A stretch of DNA of 64,000 nucleotides from Microvirga terrae (GCF_013307435.2 NZ_CP102845.1:1302001-1366000), one strand, 5' to 3'; shown: positions 43,778 to 53,906, counted from the stretch's first letter. Program-made: numbers and translations. The notes: generated by a model not told the origin, from the letters alone.

Positions 43778-44572
43778 TCAGCGGTGGCTCGAGATGAACT
43801 GCTTGAAGCGCTCGGATTTCGGAGCGCCGAACACCTGGGCCGGCGCGCCTTCCTCCTCGACCACGCCCTTGTGCAGGAACACGACCCGGTTCGACACGTC
43901 GCGGGCGAAACCCATCTCGTGGGTCACCACCAGCATGGTGCGGCCTTCCTCGGCGAGGGAGCGCATGACGCGCAGGACCTCGCCGACGAGTTCCGGATCG
44001 AGCGCCGAGGTCGGCTCGTCGAACAGCATCACCTTGGGATGCATGGCGAGCGCCCGGGCGATCGCCGCGCGCTGCTGCTGGCCGCCTGAGAGGTGGGAGG
44101 GATACTGGTTGCGCTTGTCGACGATGCCGACCTTCTTCAGCAGTTCCTCGGCCTCGGCGATGCACTCGGCCTTCGGGCGCTTCTGCACGTGAACGGGCGC
44201 CTCGATCACGTTCTCCAGGATGGTCATGTGGGACCAGAGGTTGAAGCTCTGGAACACCATGGCGACCCGCGAGCGGATGCGGTCCACCTGCCGCTGGTCG
44301 GCCGGCTCCATGCCCTTGCGGCCCTTCCTGAGGCCGATCGTCTCGCCGCCGATGCGGATCTCGCCGGAATCCGGCACCTCCAGCATGTTGATGCAGCGGA
44401 GCATGGTGGACTTGCCGGAGCCCGACGCGCCGAGGATCGAGATGACGTCGCCTTCCCGGGCGCTGAGCGACACGCCCTTGAGCACCTCGAGGCTCCCGAA
44501 GCTTTTGCGGAGATCGTTGACGGAGACGGCAGCAGCGGACTCGGAAGACAAGGATGCAACTCCGTTAGACAT
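43778..44572 (-). CDS. Polar amino-acid ABC transporter ATPase (HisP/GlnQ type)
   Basis: 264 residues. Walker [19 protein letters not shown], signature [16 protein letters not shown], Walker [17 protein letters not shown] and H-loop [12 protein letters not shown] are those of the PAAT ATPases for histidine, arginine and opine uptake (HisP, OccP). It carries the HisP-like insertion [20 protein letters not shown]. Its start overlaps the permease stop by eight bases. It is last in a unit with two permeases. Confidence 0.93.
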   Translation of the reverse strand: MSNGVASLSSESAAAVSVNDLRKSFGSLEVLKGVSLSAREGDVISILGASGSGKSTMLRCINMLEVPDSGEIRIGGETIGLRKGRKGMEPADQRQVDRIRSRVAMVFQSFNLWSHMTILENVIEAPVHVQKRPKAECIAEAEELLKKVGIVDKRNQYPSHLSGGQQQRAAIARALAMHPKVMLFDEPTSALDPELVGEVLRVMRSLAEEGRTMLVVTHEMGFARDVSNRVVFLHKGVVEEEGAPAQVFGAPKSERFKQFISSHR

Positions 44573-45290
44573 GGGCGGCCTCCAGGCGCGGCTCGATGGC
44601 CGGTGGGCGGCGCAGATGGGGCGAGAGCCACCACTCGATGGCCATGATGATGCGCGTGATGATGAAGTTGAGGATCAGGTAGATCAGGCCTGCCACGATG
44701 AAGACCTCGACGGCCCGGAAGGTCTGCGAGATCAGCTTTGCGGCGAGTCCCGTCACCTCCATCATGGTGATGATCGAGGCCAGCGACGTGGCCTTGACCA
44801 TGAGGATGATCTCGCTGCCGTAGGCCGGGAGCGCCTGCCGGACCGCGATCGGGAAGACGATGCGGCGGAAGAGCAGGAAGCCCGACATGCCGCAGGCCCG
44901 CGCGGCCTCGACCTGGTTGTGCGGCACCGATTGCAGGCCGCCGCGGAAGATCTCGCTGGCATAGGCGGCCGTGTTGAGGGTGAGTGCCAGCACCGCGCAC
45001 CAGTAGGGCTCGCGGAAGAAGGTCCACAATCCCCATTCCTGCAAGGTCGGCCGGAACTGGCCGAGGCCGTAATAGATCAGGAAGATCTGCACGAGCAGGG
45101 GCGTCCCGCGGAACACGAAGACATAGGCCTGCGCCGGCCAGTCGAGCACCTTGACGCGCGACATGCGCATGAGCGCGAGCAGCATCGCGAAGACGGCCCC
45201 GAACGCGACCGCCGTGAACGCCAGGTTCAGGGTGAGGGGCACGCCTCCCATCAGGGTCAGGAAGGTATCCCGCATGAAGGCGAAGTCCAT
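44565..45290 (-). CDS. Polar amino-acid ABC permease (HisM type)
   Basis: 241 residues from ATG 45290, which overlaps the stop of the other permease as TGATG. Five membrane segments; the PAAT loop motif is [20 protein letters not shown] followed by [15 protein letters not shown]. It forms the pore with the HisQ-type subunit. A longer in-frame reading that continues upstream is only a shadow inside the neighbouring permease. Confidence 0.9.
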   Translation of the reverse strand: MDFAFMRDTFLTLMGGVPLTLNLAFTAVAFGAVFAMLLALMRMSRVKVLDWPAQAYVFVFRGTPLLVQIFLIYYGLGQFRPTLQEWGLWTFFREPYWCAVLALTLNTAAYASEIFRGGLQSVPHNQVEAARACGMSGFLLFRRIVFPIAVRQALPAYGSEIILMVKATSLASIITMMEVTGLAAKLISQTFRAVEVFIVAGLIYLILNFIITRIIMAIEWWLSPHLRRPPAIEPRLEAAHV

Positions 45291-46021
45291 CAGGAAGCCC
45301 TCCGCATGCCACGCATCGAATGAGCCTCCGCGCGCTGGAACAGATAGGTCGAAACCCAGGTGATGAGCAGATAGAGGACCGCCGCCGTGATGTAGAAGTC
45401 GAACGGGCGGCGGGTGGAGCCGGCCGCGATGTGCGACTGCCGCAGCAGCTCGACGAGGCCCGTCACCGAAATCAGGGCCGATTCCTTCAAGACCAGCTGC
45501 CAGGTGTTGCCGAGGCCGGGAATGGCATAGCGCAGGACCTGCGGGGCGATGATGCGGCGGAACATCAGCCAGCGATGCATGCCCACGGACCGCGCCGCCT
45601 CGAGTTCGCCGCGGCTCACGACCTGGAAGGCCCCGCGGAACACCTCCGCCTGATAGGCGCCCGACACGATGCCGATGGCCATGGCGCCGGTGGCGAAGGC
45701 CGGCACGCCGATGAAGCCCTCGGCCCCGAACAGGCTGCCGATGGCGCCGAGCGCCGCGCTGCCGCCGAAGTAGAAGAGGTAGATCACGAGAAGATCGGGA
45801 ATGCCGCGCAGGACGGTGGTGTAGCCATCCGCCAGGCTGCGGATCACGACGTTGCCCCCGATCTTCCCCCAGGCCACCAGGGTGCCGACGATGGAGCCTG
45901 CGAGAAAGCCGCATGTGGCGACGGCGATCGTCATCCCGGTCGCGGTGAGAAGAGCCCATCCCCAACCGTTGGGGCCGAACCCGACGAGCTCGAAATAGCT
46001 CAGCTGCTGCACGCGTCTCAA
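45290..46021 (-). CDS. Polar amino-acid ABC permease (HisQ type)
   Basis: 243 residues with five membrane segments (first near 24-46) and the loop motif VVSRGELEAARSVGMHRWLMFRRIIAPQ. VLRGIPDLLVIYLFYFGG at about 70-87 is typical of HisQ/OccQ. It is the first gene of the permease-permease-ATPase unit, 173 bases downstream of the nearer binding-protein gene, on the same strand. Confidence 0.9.
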   Translation of the reverse strand: MRRVQQLSYFELVGFGPNGWGWALLTATGMTIAVATCGFLAGSIVGTLVAWGKIGGNVVIRSLADGYTTVLRGIPDLLVIYLFYFGGSAALGAIGSLFGAEGFIGVPAFATGAMAIGIVSGAYQAEVFRGAFQVVSRGELEAARSVGMHRWLMFRRIIAPQVLRYAIPGLGNTWQLVLKESALISVTGLVELLRQSHIAAGSTRRPFDFYITAAVLYLLITWVSTYLFQRAEAHSMRGMRRAS

Positions 46022-46194
46022 CTTTCTTGAATACGTCTCCCCTCACCGAGAGGCAGGAGGTGAGACAAGATCTGTCACATCGGACCTTCGACCCGAGCGA
46101 GTCCCGGGTCCGTGTAGCAGGATCCGGGACTTATTTTCCAGTACGCTCAAGCATCGGGTCCGAAAGCGGCTCCTTCCGGGTCCGGTTCCTCGCG

Positions 46195-47244
<1,050 letters not shown>

Positions 47245-47260
47245 TCATGGTTGCCTGCCA

Positions 47261-47349
47261 CGTCATGGCCGGGCTCGTGCCGGCCATCTCGGTTGTTTGA
47301 AGCGCGTCGCTTCTCCGATCGGGATCACCGGGACAAGGCCGATGATGAC
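47261..47349. repeat. BIME-like palindromic element (copy C)
   Basis: Two inverted half-units (left ATGGCCGGG..CCGGCCAT-like, right ATCACCGGGACAAGGCCGAT) around a linker containing TTGTTTGAA and CGCTTCT. The linker is shared with copy D in inverse orientation, so the unit is a defined ~90-base element and not just two hairpins. It lies 33 bases after the stop of binding-protein copy 2. Confidence 0.8.
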
Positions 47350-47382
47350 ACGGGGCGGAAACTCCAACCCGATGCCGGAAGA

Positions 47383-48228
47383 TCAGCCCTTGGGGGAGAT
47401 GTCCACCTTGAACCACTTCATGGACAGGGTCTTGACCGTGCCGTCCTTGACCGCCGCGTTGATCGCCTCGTTGAAGCTCTTCTTCAACTCGTCATCACCC
47501 TTCCGCAGGCCGACACCGACACCGGCACCCAGGAGGCCGCCGGTGATGGACGGGCCGACCATGACGTAATCCTTGAATTCCGGCTTATCGAGGGTGCCCA
47601 TGATGGCCGTGGAATCCGCCAGGACGGCGTCGATACGCCCGGCCGCGAGGTCGAGGTCGTGCTGTTCGGTGGTCTTGTACTCGCGGATTTCCGCAGTGCC
47701 CTTCAGGTACTTGTCCGCGAAGTTGGCGTGGATCGTCGAGCCCTGGACGCCGACGGTCTTGCCCTTGAGGATCTCCTTCGAAGCGTCGATGGCCTTCTCG
47801 GCGGCGGCCTGCTGGGTGCCGAGGTTAAAGGCTTGGCCCGTGCCCACCATCTTGGCGAGGGGCGATGACTTGGCGACCATGTAGCCGTTGGGGCCGTTCA
47901 CGTAGGGGCCGGCGAAGTCGATGGTCTTCTTGCGCTCGTCGGTGATGCTCATGCCGGCCATGATGGCGTCGTACTTCTTGGCGGTCAGGGCCGGGATGAT
48001 GCCGTCCCAGTCCTGGGCCACGATCTCGCACTTGACGTTCATGCGCTTGCAGAGGTCGTTGGCGAGGTCGATCTCGAAGCCTTCGAGCTTGCCGCCCGCG
48101 CCGGTGAAGTTCCACGGGGCATAGGCGCCTTCGGTTGCGATCTTTACCGTCTTCTGCTGGGCGGCCGCTCCGCCGATCGCAAGCGCGGAACCGAGAAGAG
48201 CCAGGCCGACGGTCTTAACGAAATTCAT
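47383..48228 (-). CDS. Periplasmic polar amino-acid-binding protein (copy 2)
   Basis: 281 residues from ATG 48228; signal peptide ends GGAAA-QQ. The same SBP family 3 blocks as copy 1, with nearly identical first 80 mature residues and C-terminus (DGTVKTLSMKWFKVD). It differs in the hinge and ligand lobes. Both copies probably share the single HisQMP-type transporter downstream, as with HisJ/LAO in enteric bacteria. It is the most upstream gene of the locus. Confidence 0.9.
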   Translation of the reverse strand: MNFVKTVGLALLGSALAIGGAAAQQKTVKIATEGAYAPWNFTGAGGKLEGFEIDLANDLCKRMNVKCEIVAQDWDGIIPALTAKKYDAIMAGMSITDERKKTIDFAGPYVNGPNGYMVAKSSPLAKMVGTGQAFNLGTQQAAAEKAIDASKEILKGKTVGVQGSTIHANFADKYLKGTAEIREYKTTEQHDLDLAAGRIDAVLADSTAIMGTLDKPEFKDYVMVGPSITGGLLGAGVGVGLRKGDDELKKSFNEAINAAVKDGTVKTLSMKWFKVDISPKG

Positions 48229-48357
48229 AGTCGTTCCCTTATTTATGGGCCCCGGCTTCGCGCCGAGGCCTGACGTGCCCGCGGCCCCCGAGAGGGCCGC
48301 GCCGTGACGCAGTAACAGACAAACTCGACCAAAACGCAAGGGGGGAGCGCTCGGCCC

Positions 48358-49056
48358 TCACACGACCCGGAGCCGGATCTCGCCGAGGCCTTCGACCGCG
48401 CCGACCATGGTCTGTCCCTGGGTTACGGCGCCGACTCCGTCCGGCGTGCCGGAGAAGATCACGTCCCCGGGCGCGAGCTCGAAATAGGAGGACAGGTAGG
48501 CGATCTGCTCGGCGACCGACCAGATCATGTCGGAGAGGTCCGCCGTCTGCTTCGTCGCTCCGTCCACGGACAGGGAGATCGTGCCGCCGGCCGGGTGTCC
48601 AACCTGCGAGACCGGATGGATCGGGCCGACCGGGCCCGAATGATCGGCCGCCTTGCCGAGTTCCCAGGGGCGGCGAAGCTGCTTCGCCTCGTCCTGGAGG
48701 TCGCGGCGGGTCATGTCGAGGCCGATCGCATAGCCGAAGACGTGGTCGAGGGCCTGCTCGACGGGGATGTCGCGCCCGCCCTTGCCCAGGGCCACGACCA
48801 TCTCGATCTCGAAGTGGTAGTTCCCGGTCTTCGGGGGATAGGAATGGTCTGCCGTTTCGCCCTCCGTGACCGGCTGGAGGGCATCGGCCGGTTTCATGAA
48901 GAAGAAGGGCGGTTCGCGGGTCGGATCGCCACCCATTTCCCGGGCATGGGCCGCATAGTTGCGGCCGACGCAATAGACCCGGCGGACCGGAAAGAGGTCG
49001 GCGCTGCCGGCCACGGGGAGGGCGGGAGTCGAAGGTGCGGGAATGACGTAGGCCAT
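48358..49056 (-). CDS. Fumarylacetoacetate hydrolase family protein
   Basis: 232 residues from ATG 49056 (MAYVIPAPSTP). FAH fold: YCVGRNYAAHAREMG, FFFMKPADAL, the metal triad E-x-E...D in NYHFEIEMVVALGKGG and FGYAIGLDMTRRDLQ, and VIFSGTPDGVGAV near the end. The closest type known to me is fumarylpyruvate hydrolase of the gentisate pathway, but acylpyruvases and decarboxylases look alike. No aromatic-ring gene is nearby, so the substrate stays open. Single gene on the - strand. Confidence 0.87.
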   Translation of the reverse strand: MAYVIPAPSTPALPVAGSADLFPVRRVYCVGRNYAAHAREMGGDPTREPPFFFMKPADALQPVTEGETADHSYPPKTGNYHFEIEMVVALGKGGRDIPVEQALDHVFGYAIGLDMTRRDLQDEAKQLRRPWELGKAADHSGPVGPIHPVSQVGHPAGGTISLSVDGATKQTADLSDMIWSVAEQIAYLSSYFELAPGDVIFSGTPDGVGAVTQGQTMVGAVEGLGEIRLRVV

Positions 49057-49235
49057 GGAAGCTCGCGGGATGTCGGGAGTGATCGAGGGATCCGGAAGGC
49101 CGGACCGCTGTTCCCTTCCTACACCCTGGAAGGGGCACCGCAAGCCGTGGCGAACAGGTTTGGACTACGGCTTTGGGCGAACAGGCAAACGGCGGGCCAA
49201 GGGCCCGCCGCAAAGGTCGTTCGATCTGAAGCCGC

Positions 49236-50057
49236 TTAGCGGCGACGGGCCGTGGCGCCCGGGAGGCGCTGGGCATCCGCGAGGTGGTGCTCGATATGCG
49301 GAACCACCGAGGCTGCGAACTGGCGCAGGCCTGGATCGTTGCCGGCCTGGGCATAGCCCGAATGCAGGGCGAGGGCCTCCTGGTGGCCCATGCGCTGAGC
49401 CTGGCCGTACAGGCGGTCGAACTGCGGGCCCGAGGTCGAGGCGAGCTGGTTCAGCATGGCGGTCTTCTCAGGGGAGAGCGGCACGCCGAGGCGGATCGGG
49501 GTCACCGAGCCCGTCGCCTGCACGTCGGCCGCGCGGCCGGCCGCAGCACCGGTCGTCGCGCCGACGCCGGCGCCGACCGCGGCACCCACCGGGCCACCCA
49601 CCAGGGCACCGACGCCGGCACCCGTCAGAGCGCCCGTCGCCGTGCCGCCGGCCGTGCCCGGGGCGCCGCTGGCCGCCGCACCCGCGGTCGCGCCGGCCGT
49701 CGCGCCGACGCCCGCGCCCACCGCCGCGCCGACCGGACCGCCCACGAGGGCGCCGATGCCGGCGCCCGCGAGGGTGCCGCCCAGAGATCCGCCGATGAAC
49801 TCACCGGACGCGGAATAGACCGGGCGGCCGCCATTCAGGGCCTGGCTGGTCATGCTGTGGTCCTTGATCATGTTCTGGGCGTAGCGGCGCACGGCCGGAT
49901 TGCGCGAGCGCTCAAGGGCGAGCTGGCTCGAGGCGATCTCGAAAGCATCCGATTGAGCCGCCATCGTGCGGTAGGTCTGGCTGTCCATGATTTGGGCAGA
50001 GGCCGGGACGGCCGAAACGGATGCAAGCAAGGCTGCGACGGGAAGGTATTTCTTCAT
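49236..50057 (-). CDS. DUF4142 protein interrupted by a glycine-zipper insert
   Basis: 273 residues from ATG 50057; signal peptide ends ASA-QI. DUF4142 is split: its first helices at about 22-75 (SDAFEIASSQLALERSRNPAVRRYAQNMIKDHS) and its second half at 190-270. Between them lie about 85 residues of Gly/Ala glycine zipper with an 18-residue unit, ALVGGPVGAAVGAGVGAT, occurring twice (103-120 and 151-168). The insert should enter or pack in a membrane. A perfect EcfG promoter stands upstream, so this is a stress-induced envelope protein. Confidence 0.82.
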   Translation of the reverse strand: MKKYLPVAALLASVSAVPASAQIMDSQTYRTMAAQSDAFEIASSQLALERSRNPAVRRYAQNMIKDHSMTSQALNGGRPVYSASGEFIGGSLGGTLAGAGIGALVGGPVGAAVGAGVGATAGATAGAAASGAPGTAGGTATGALTGAGVGALVGGPVGAAVGAGVGATTGAAAGRAADVQATGSVTPIRLGVPLSPEKTAMLNQLASTSGPQFDRLYGQAQRMGHQEALALHSGYAQAGNDPGLRQFAASVVPHIEHHLADAQRLPGATARRR

Positions 50058-50144
50058 GGGGTGAACTCCTGTTACCGGGATCGCAGAACACCGTGCAAAG
50101 CCCATCAGGCTCGCGGAGGTCATGGGTTGCTGCTGCACCCCTTC

Positions 50145-50169
50145 AACGGCAATCGATCTAAGCGGTTCC
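50145..50169 (-). promoter_or_regulatory. EcfG-type promoter (perfect consensus) before the DUF4142 gene
   Basis: Read on the - strand: GGAAC, 16 bases, CGTT, with no mismatch. It ends 88 bases before the start codon. Confidence 0.78.
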
Positions 50170-50340
50170 AGGAAAGTCAGGTTCCGTTCAGCATAAATTC
50201 CGGTCCAGCTGTCAAAGCTTGGCCACGGCTACGCTGAACGCCAATAGAGATGACTCGCGCGACAGTGGAAGACGCGTCTATTCTTCGAACCTTGGCGTTT
50301 CAGCTGGGCCTTATGCTTTGGTGCGGCCTCGGAGGTTTAC

Positions 50341-51255
50341 TCAAGACTTCGCCTCGGGCTGACGAATGCGCGCGAGGGAGAGCATGCCCATCCCCCCGAC
50401 CGTGCCGTCGGGCTTCAGGCCCCGCAATTCGGCCATGAGGAGAAATCCGGTCTCGTCCCGGCCGATGGTGAAGAGATGGTAGCCCGCCTTGTGGGTCAGC
50501 GTTCCGCCCCGCGCCGAGGCCGAGGGCGCGCCGATCACCGGGATGGGGCCGCGCGGGCCGTCGAGATGGGCGAGTGAGCCCACATGGTTGTGCCCGTGCA
50601 GCACGAGCTCCGCGCCGACCCGGCACAGCATCTTCTCGAACCGGGAGGCATCCGTGAGGTTGCGGCCCGCCTCCGCGCCGCCGATATGGGGCGGGTGGTG
50701 GATCAGGACGATCCGGAAGCAGCCCGGTTCCCGCCCCAGCTCGCCGAGGATCTGCTCGACGGCCTTCATCTGCCGCGATCCGACCCGTCCGCTCGCCACG
50801 AACGGCAGGGTCGGGATGGCGGAGGACAGGCCGACCATGGCGATGGACCCATAGCGGCGCAGGTAGGGGAACGCGCCTTCGCGGCCGTCGTCGCCGCGGG
50901 TCCAGGGCGAGATCTCCCGCAGCAGGCCCTCGAGCGAGCCGCGCACATAGGCGTCGTGGTTGCCCGGCACGAAGGTCACGCGGGACGGGTCGCCCAGGCT
51001 TTCGAGGAAGACCCGGGACGTCTTCCATTCGTCCGGCAGGCCGATGTTGCAGGTGTCGCCCGTGCAGGTGATGTGGTCGGGCTTCTGCGCGTGGATGTCG
51101 GCGACGAGTTCTGCCAGGAGCTCCATGTCATGGAGGTCGTGCCGGCTGCGGTGCCAGTTGTACCAGCCGGTCAGGCGCTTGCTCAGAAGCTGCTTGAGAC
51201 GCGGCCGGGGCAGGGGACCCACATGGGGGTCGGTCAGGTGAGCGATGCGGAACAT
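50341..51255 (-). CDS. Calcineurin-like metallophosphoesterase
   Basis: 304 residues with the five metal motifs in order: HLTDPHVG (D-x-H), ITCTGDTCN (GD), VPGNHDAYV (GNHD), LIHHPPH and LHGHNHVG (GHxH). No signal peptide. The family hydrolyses phosphodiesters or monoesters (cAMP, lipid or nucleotide substrates); the segment FRIAHLTDPHVGPLPRPRLKQLLSKR resembles rhizobial members annotated only as phosphoesterases. It lies 54 bases downstream of mbfA on the same strand and may share its Irr-controlled transcript. Confidence 0.87.
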   Translation of the reverse strand: MFRIAHLTDPHVGPLPRPRLKQLLSKRLTGWYNWHRSRHDLHDMELLAELVADIHAQKPDHITCTGDTCNIGLPDEWKTSRVFLESLGDPSRVTFVPGNHDAYVRGSLEGLLREISPWTRGDDGREGAFPYLRRYGSIAMVGLSSAIPTLPFVASGRVGSRQMKAVEQILGELGREPGCFRIVLIHHPPHIGGAEAGRNLTDASRFEKMLCRVGAELVLHGHNHVGSLAHLDGPRGPIPVIGAPSASARGGTLTHKAGYHLFTIGRDETGFLLMAELRGLKPDGTVGGMGMLSLARIRQPEAKS

Positions 51256-51309
51256 GGCGGCCGGATTGATGCGTCGGGAAGCGAGAGTTCGCGCGCGGTA
51301 CCCCTCCCG

Positions 51310-52281
51310 TCAAGCGCTGCCGATGAAGATCCCGGCGAGAAGCACCAGAACGCCCCCCACGACGACCTGGAGGGTCGCGCTCCAGAACGGCGTGTCCATG
51401 AACCGCGTGCGGATCCACGAGATCGCTACGAGCTCGACCGCCACCACGAGGGCCGCGATGCCGGTGGCGAGGAGGAAGGCGTTGGGCCAGGAATCCGGCA
51501 CCAGGTAGGGCAGGGTGTGGCCGAGGCCGCCGGCCGCCGTCATGACGCCGCAGACCAGCCCGCGCAGCCAGGGCGAGCCGCGGCCCGTGATCTCGCCGTC
51601 GTCGGAGAGGGCTTCCGTCAGGCCCATGCTGATGCCGGCGCCGACCGAGGCCGCGAGCCCGACCAGGAAGGTCTCCCAGTTGTTCTGGGTCGCGAAGGCG
51701 GCGGCGAACAGGGGGGCGAGGGTGGAGACCGAGCCGTCGATCAGCCCGGCCAGCCCCGGCTGCACGTATTGCAGCACGAAGAGCCGGCGACGGGCATGCT
51801 CCTCGGCGGCCTCGGCACTGTCGGTCAGGTGGGCGGCGTGCAGCTCGCCGGCCTTGCGCTCGTGGCCGCGCTCGACCTCCGCGAGCCGCGTGAACAGCTC
51901 GCGCACGGACACGTCGAGGGTCTGCCGGGCGGCCTTTTCGTAGAAATTTGCCGCCTGCAGCTCCATGACCTCCGCCTCGCGGCGCACGCGGTCGAGGTCG
52001 AGATGGGGGCTCCACCACACGGCACGGCGCTTCAGGAAGCCACGCACGTCCTCGCGGCGGATCGGCGGCAGGTGCTCGCCGAAGCGGTCACGATAGAAGC
52101 CGTAGAGGGCGTTGCGATGGGCGCGCTCCTCCTCGGCCATGCCGTCGAAGATCTCGGCCGAGGCGGGGAAATCACCCCGGAGGCAATCCGCGAAATGCTG
52201 GTAGATCCGCGAATCTTCCTCTTCGCTGCCGATGGCGAGCGCGATGACCTCGCGCTCGGACAATTGGGACAGAGACTTCAT
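51310..52281 (-). CDS. mbfA: Membrane-bound ferritin-like iron exporter
   Basis: 323 residues. The N-terminal ferritin-like di-iron domain (1-150) has four Glu-rich helices: REVIALAIGSEEEDSRIYQHF, MAEEERAHRNALY, REAEVMELQAANFYEKA and AEVERGHERKA. A VIT1/CCC1-like membrane part follows (about 175-320) with QPGLAGLIDGSVSTLAPLFAAAF and GAGISMGLTEALSDDGE. This is the domain order of MbfA, which exports iron and protects against peroxide in Agrobacterium and Bradyrhizobium. An Irr box 11 bases upstream supports induction under high iron. Confidence 0.93.
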   Translation of the reverse strand: MKSLSQLSEREVIALAIGSEEEDSRIYQHFADCLRGDFPASAEIFDGMAEEERAHRNALYGFYRDRFGEHLPPIRREDVRGFLKRRAVWWSPHLDLDRVRREAEVMELQAANFYEKAARQTLDVSVRELFTRLAEVERGHERKAGELHAAHLTDSAEAAEEHARRRLFVLQYVQPGLAGLIDGSVSTLAPLFAAAFATQNNWETFLVGLAASVGAGISMGLTEALSDDGEITGRGSPWLRGLVCGVMTAAGGLGHTLPYLVPDSWPNAFLLATGIAALVVAVELVAISWIRTRFMDTPFWSATLQVVVGGVLVLLAGIFIGSA

Positions 52282-52291
52282 GCCTGCTCCT

Positions 52292-52310
52292 GTTTAGAAG
52301 AATTCTAAAC
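52292..52310 (-). promoter_or_regulatory. Irr box / iron control element in front of mbfA
   Basis: GTTTAGAA, three bases, TTCTAAAC: a perfect inverted repeat that fits the ICE motif TTTAGAA-N3-TTCTAAA bound by the haem-responsive regulator Irr. It ends 11 bases before the mbfA start, so binding would block transcription at low iron. Confidence 0.85.
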
Positions 52311-52365
52311 AAGAAGCCGGGCGGTTGCCAAGCCTCCCTGCGTCAGCAGAGGGGTGGCCTCGAAC

Positions 52366-52485
52366 TCAGTACTGGGCGCCCGGGATCAGGGTCGAGTAGA
52401 TCGAGCGGTCCTCGAGGTTGAGGGCCGGGGACCAGGAGAAGCGGGCGGAACGGTTGAGACGGGACAGGATCAGGGCGAGAAACAT
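52366..52485 (-). CDS. Possible 39-residue small protein
   Basis: ATG at 52483-52485 to TGA at 52366-52368. The product begins MFLALILSRLNRSARFSWSP and ends in STLIPGAQY. AGGTG lies six bases before the start and a palindrome 26 bases upstream. The composition is amphipathic, with no clear membrane helix. I do not know a family. It is not an extension of either neighbour, and its placement behind its own palindromic site makes it more credible than a chance frame. Confidence 0.4.
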   Translation of the reverse strand: MFLALILSRLNRSARFSWSPALNLEDRSIYSTLIPGAQY

Positions 52486-52510
52486 TGGAACACCTTTGGT
52501 TGGCCCTGTC

Positions 52511-52526
52511 TTAGACCTTTGTCTAA
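52511..52526. promoter_or_regulatory. Palindrome TTAGAC-N4-GTCTAA
   Basis: Two perfect 6-base arms, between the possible small gene (-) and the Nudix gene (+). It resembles a dimeric repressor site; it is not a match to the Irr box. Confidence 0.45.
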
Positions 52527-52618
52527 TCCCGGTCACGCGCCAAATTGCCGGAACAGCTATGCAATTGATGAATGACTACATTCATCCTCCGGTAATCTTA
52601 TCGTGATGGGGTGGTTCG

Positions 52619-53098
52619 ATGTCCGATCCTCAGCCTCGCCGGTCTGCGCGCCTCGTCTCCCGGGCGCTCCATACCTATTGGCGCTTCTCCCGGGGCATGA
52701 CGCTCGGCGTCCGGGCCGTGGTCCTCGACGACCGGAACCGGGTCTTCCTCATCCGGCACACCTATGTGCCCGGCTGGCACCTGCCGGGAGGCGGCGTCGA
52801 GACCGGCGAGACCGCCCTCGAGGCGCTGGGCCGCGAGCTCCGGGAGGAAGCGTGCATCGCCATGGACGAAACGCCCCGGCTGTTCGGTGTCTTCTTCAAC
52901 AACCGGATCTCCCGGCGCGACCACGTGCTGGTCTACGTCATCCGACGGTTCACGGTGCTGTCGGTCAAGCAGCCGGACCGGGAGATCGCCGAGGCGGGCT
53001 TCTTCTCGCTCGACCGACTGCCCGAGGGAACGACCGCCGCGACCCGCAGCCGTTTGGCCGAGATCCTGGACGGGCAGCCCCCCTCGGCCATCTGGTGA
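52619..53098 (+). CDS. Nudix hydrolase
   Basis: 159 residues. The Nudix box runs from GGGVETGETALEALGRELRE into EEACI; the Gly of the consensus EExGU is Cys here, a tolerated change. The N-terminal helix region (SRALHTYWRFSRGMTLGVRAVV) is typical of the small Nudix group found in alphaproteobacteria. It hydrolyses a nucleoside-diphosphate-linked substrate, unidentified. Transcribed alone; a dispersed repeat follows. Confidence 0.87.
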   Translation: MSDPQPRRSARLVSRALHTYWRFSRGMTLGVRAVVLDDRNRVFLIRHTYVPGWHLPGGGVETGETALEALGRELREEACIAMDETPRLFGVFFNNRISRRDHVLVYVIRRFTVLSVKQPDREIAEAGFFSLDRLPEGTTAATRSRLAEILDGQPPSAIW

Positions 53099-53136
53099 GA
53101 GAGGGTTTGCGCCGCGTTCCCGGCGCTGCTATGGCC

Positions 53137-53254
53137 TAGAGCATCGGACCCAAAAGTGGATTCCACTTTTGGAATCTCATCCGATGCTCCACTCTTTGAA
53201 GAGCGCATCGTTCTTCGCGGAAAACCGGGTCCACTTTTCCGCACAATGCGCTAG
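53137..53254. repeat. ~115-base dispersed element with two hairpins (copy 1)
   Basis: Starts GCATCGGACCCAAAAGTGG, folds back through CCACTTTTGG..TCCGATGC, then a second hairpin GCGGAAAA..TTTTCCGC ending near CAATGCGCT. It matches the element at 60997-61112 along its whole length in the same orientation. It lies between the Nudix and GNAT genes. Confidence 0.85.
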
Positions 53255-53368
53255 CACCGTTGAGGAAATGCCGAGCCCCATGAGCATCACACGGATTGCG
53301 CGACGACGACACGGCTGACGTTCAGTTCCGCCGCCTTCTCGTTCTCTTTCTCGTCTCCGAGTCCGTCC

Positions 53369-53881
53369 ATGACCGAGCTCTCGCTCCAGATCCGCACCGA
53401 GCAACCCATCGATTCAGAGGCCATCGAGCGCCTGCACGAGCGCGCCTTCGGCCCGGGCCGCTTCGCCCGCACCGCCTCGCGCCTGAGGGAAGGGGCGTCC
53501 CATCGGCTCGACCTGTCGTTCACGGCCCTGGTCGGCACGCTGCTGGTCGGCTCGGTGCGCATGACCCCGGTGAAGGCCGGCGACGTGCCGGCCCTGATGC
53601 TGGGCCCGCTCACCGTCGAGCCGGCCTTCGAGAGCCGCGGCATCGGGGCGGCCCTCATGCGCCGCTCCCTCGATGCCGCCAAGGCTGGGGGCCATACCCT
53701 GGTGCTGCTCGTGGGCGACGAGCCCTATTACAGCCGCTTCGGCTTCAAGCGCATCCCGCCGCAGCAGCTGCAGCTTCCGGGCCCGGTCAATCCGGCCCGC
53801 TTCCTGGCCCTGGAGCTGGGCGAAGGCGCCATGGCCGGCGCCAGGGGTTTGGTGAGCCCGCTCCCTGACGCGGACGGGTAG
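53369..53881 (+). CDS. GNAT-family N-acetyltransferase
   Basis: 170 residues. The acetyl-CoA-binding motif A is LTVEPAFESRGIGAALMRRSLDAAK (R-G-I-G-A), and motif B is LLVGDEPYYSRFGFKR. This subgroup (YhbS-like) is usually annotated as a predicted acetyltransferase without known substrate. It ends 25 bases before repeat copy D, in a convergent gap. Confidence 0.87.
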   Translation: MTELSLQIRTEQPIDSEAIERLHERAFGPGRFARTASRLREGASHRLDLSFTALVGTLLVGSVRMTPVKAGDVPALMLGPLTVEPAFESRGIGAALMRRSLDAAKAGGHTLVLLVGDEPYYSRFGFKRIPPQQLQLPGPVNPARFLALELGEGAMAGARGLVSPLPDADG

Positions 53882-53906
53882 TCCGCATCCGTTGTTCACC
53901 ACTCGA

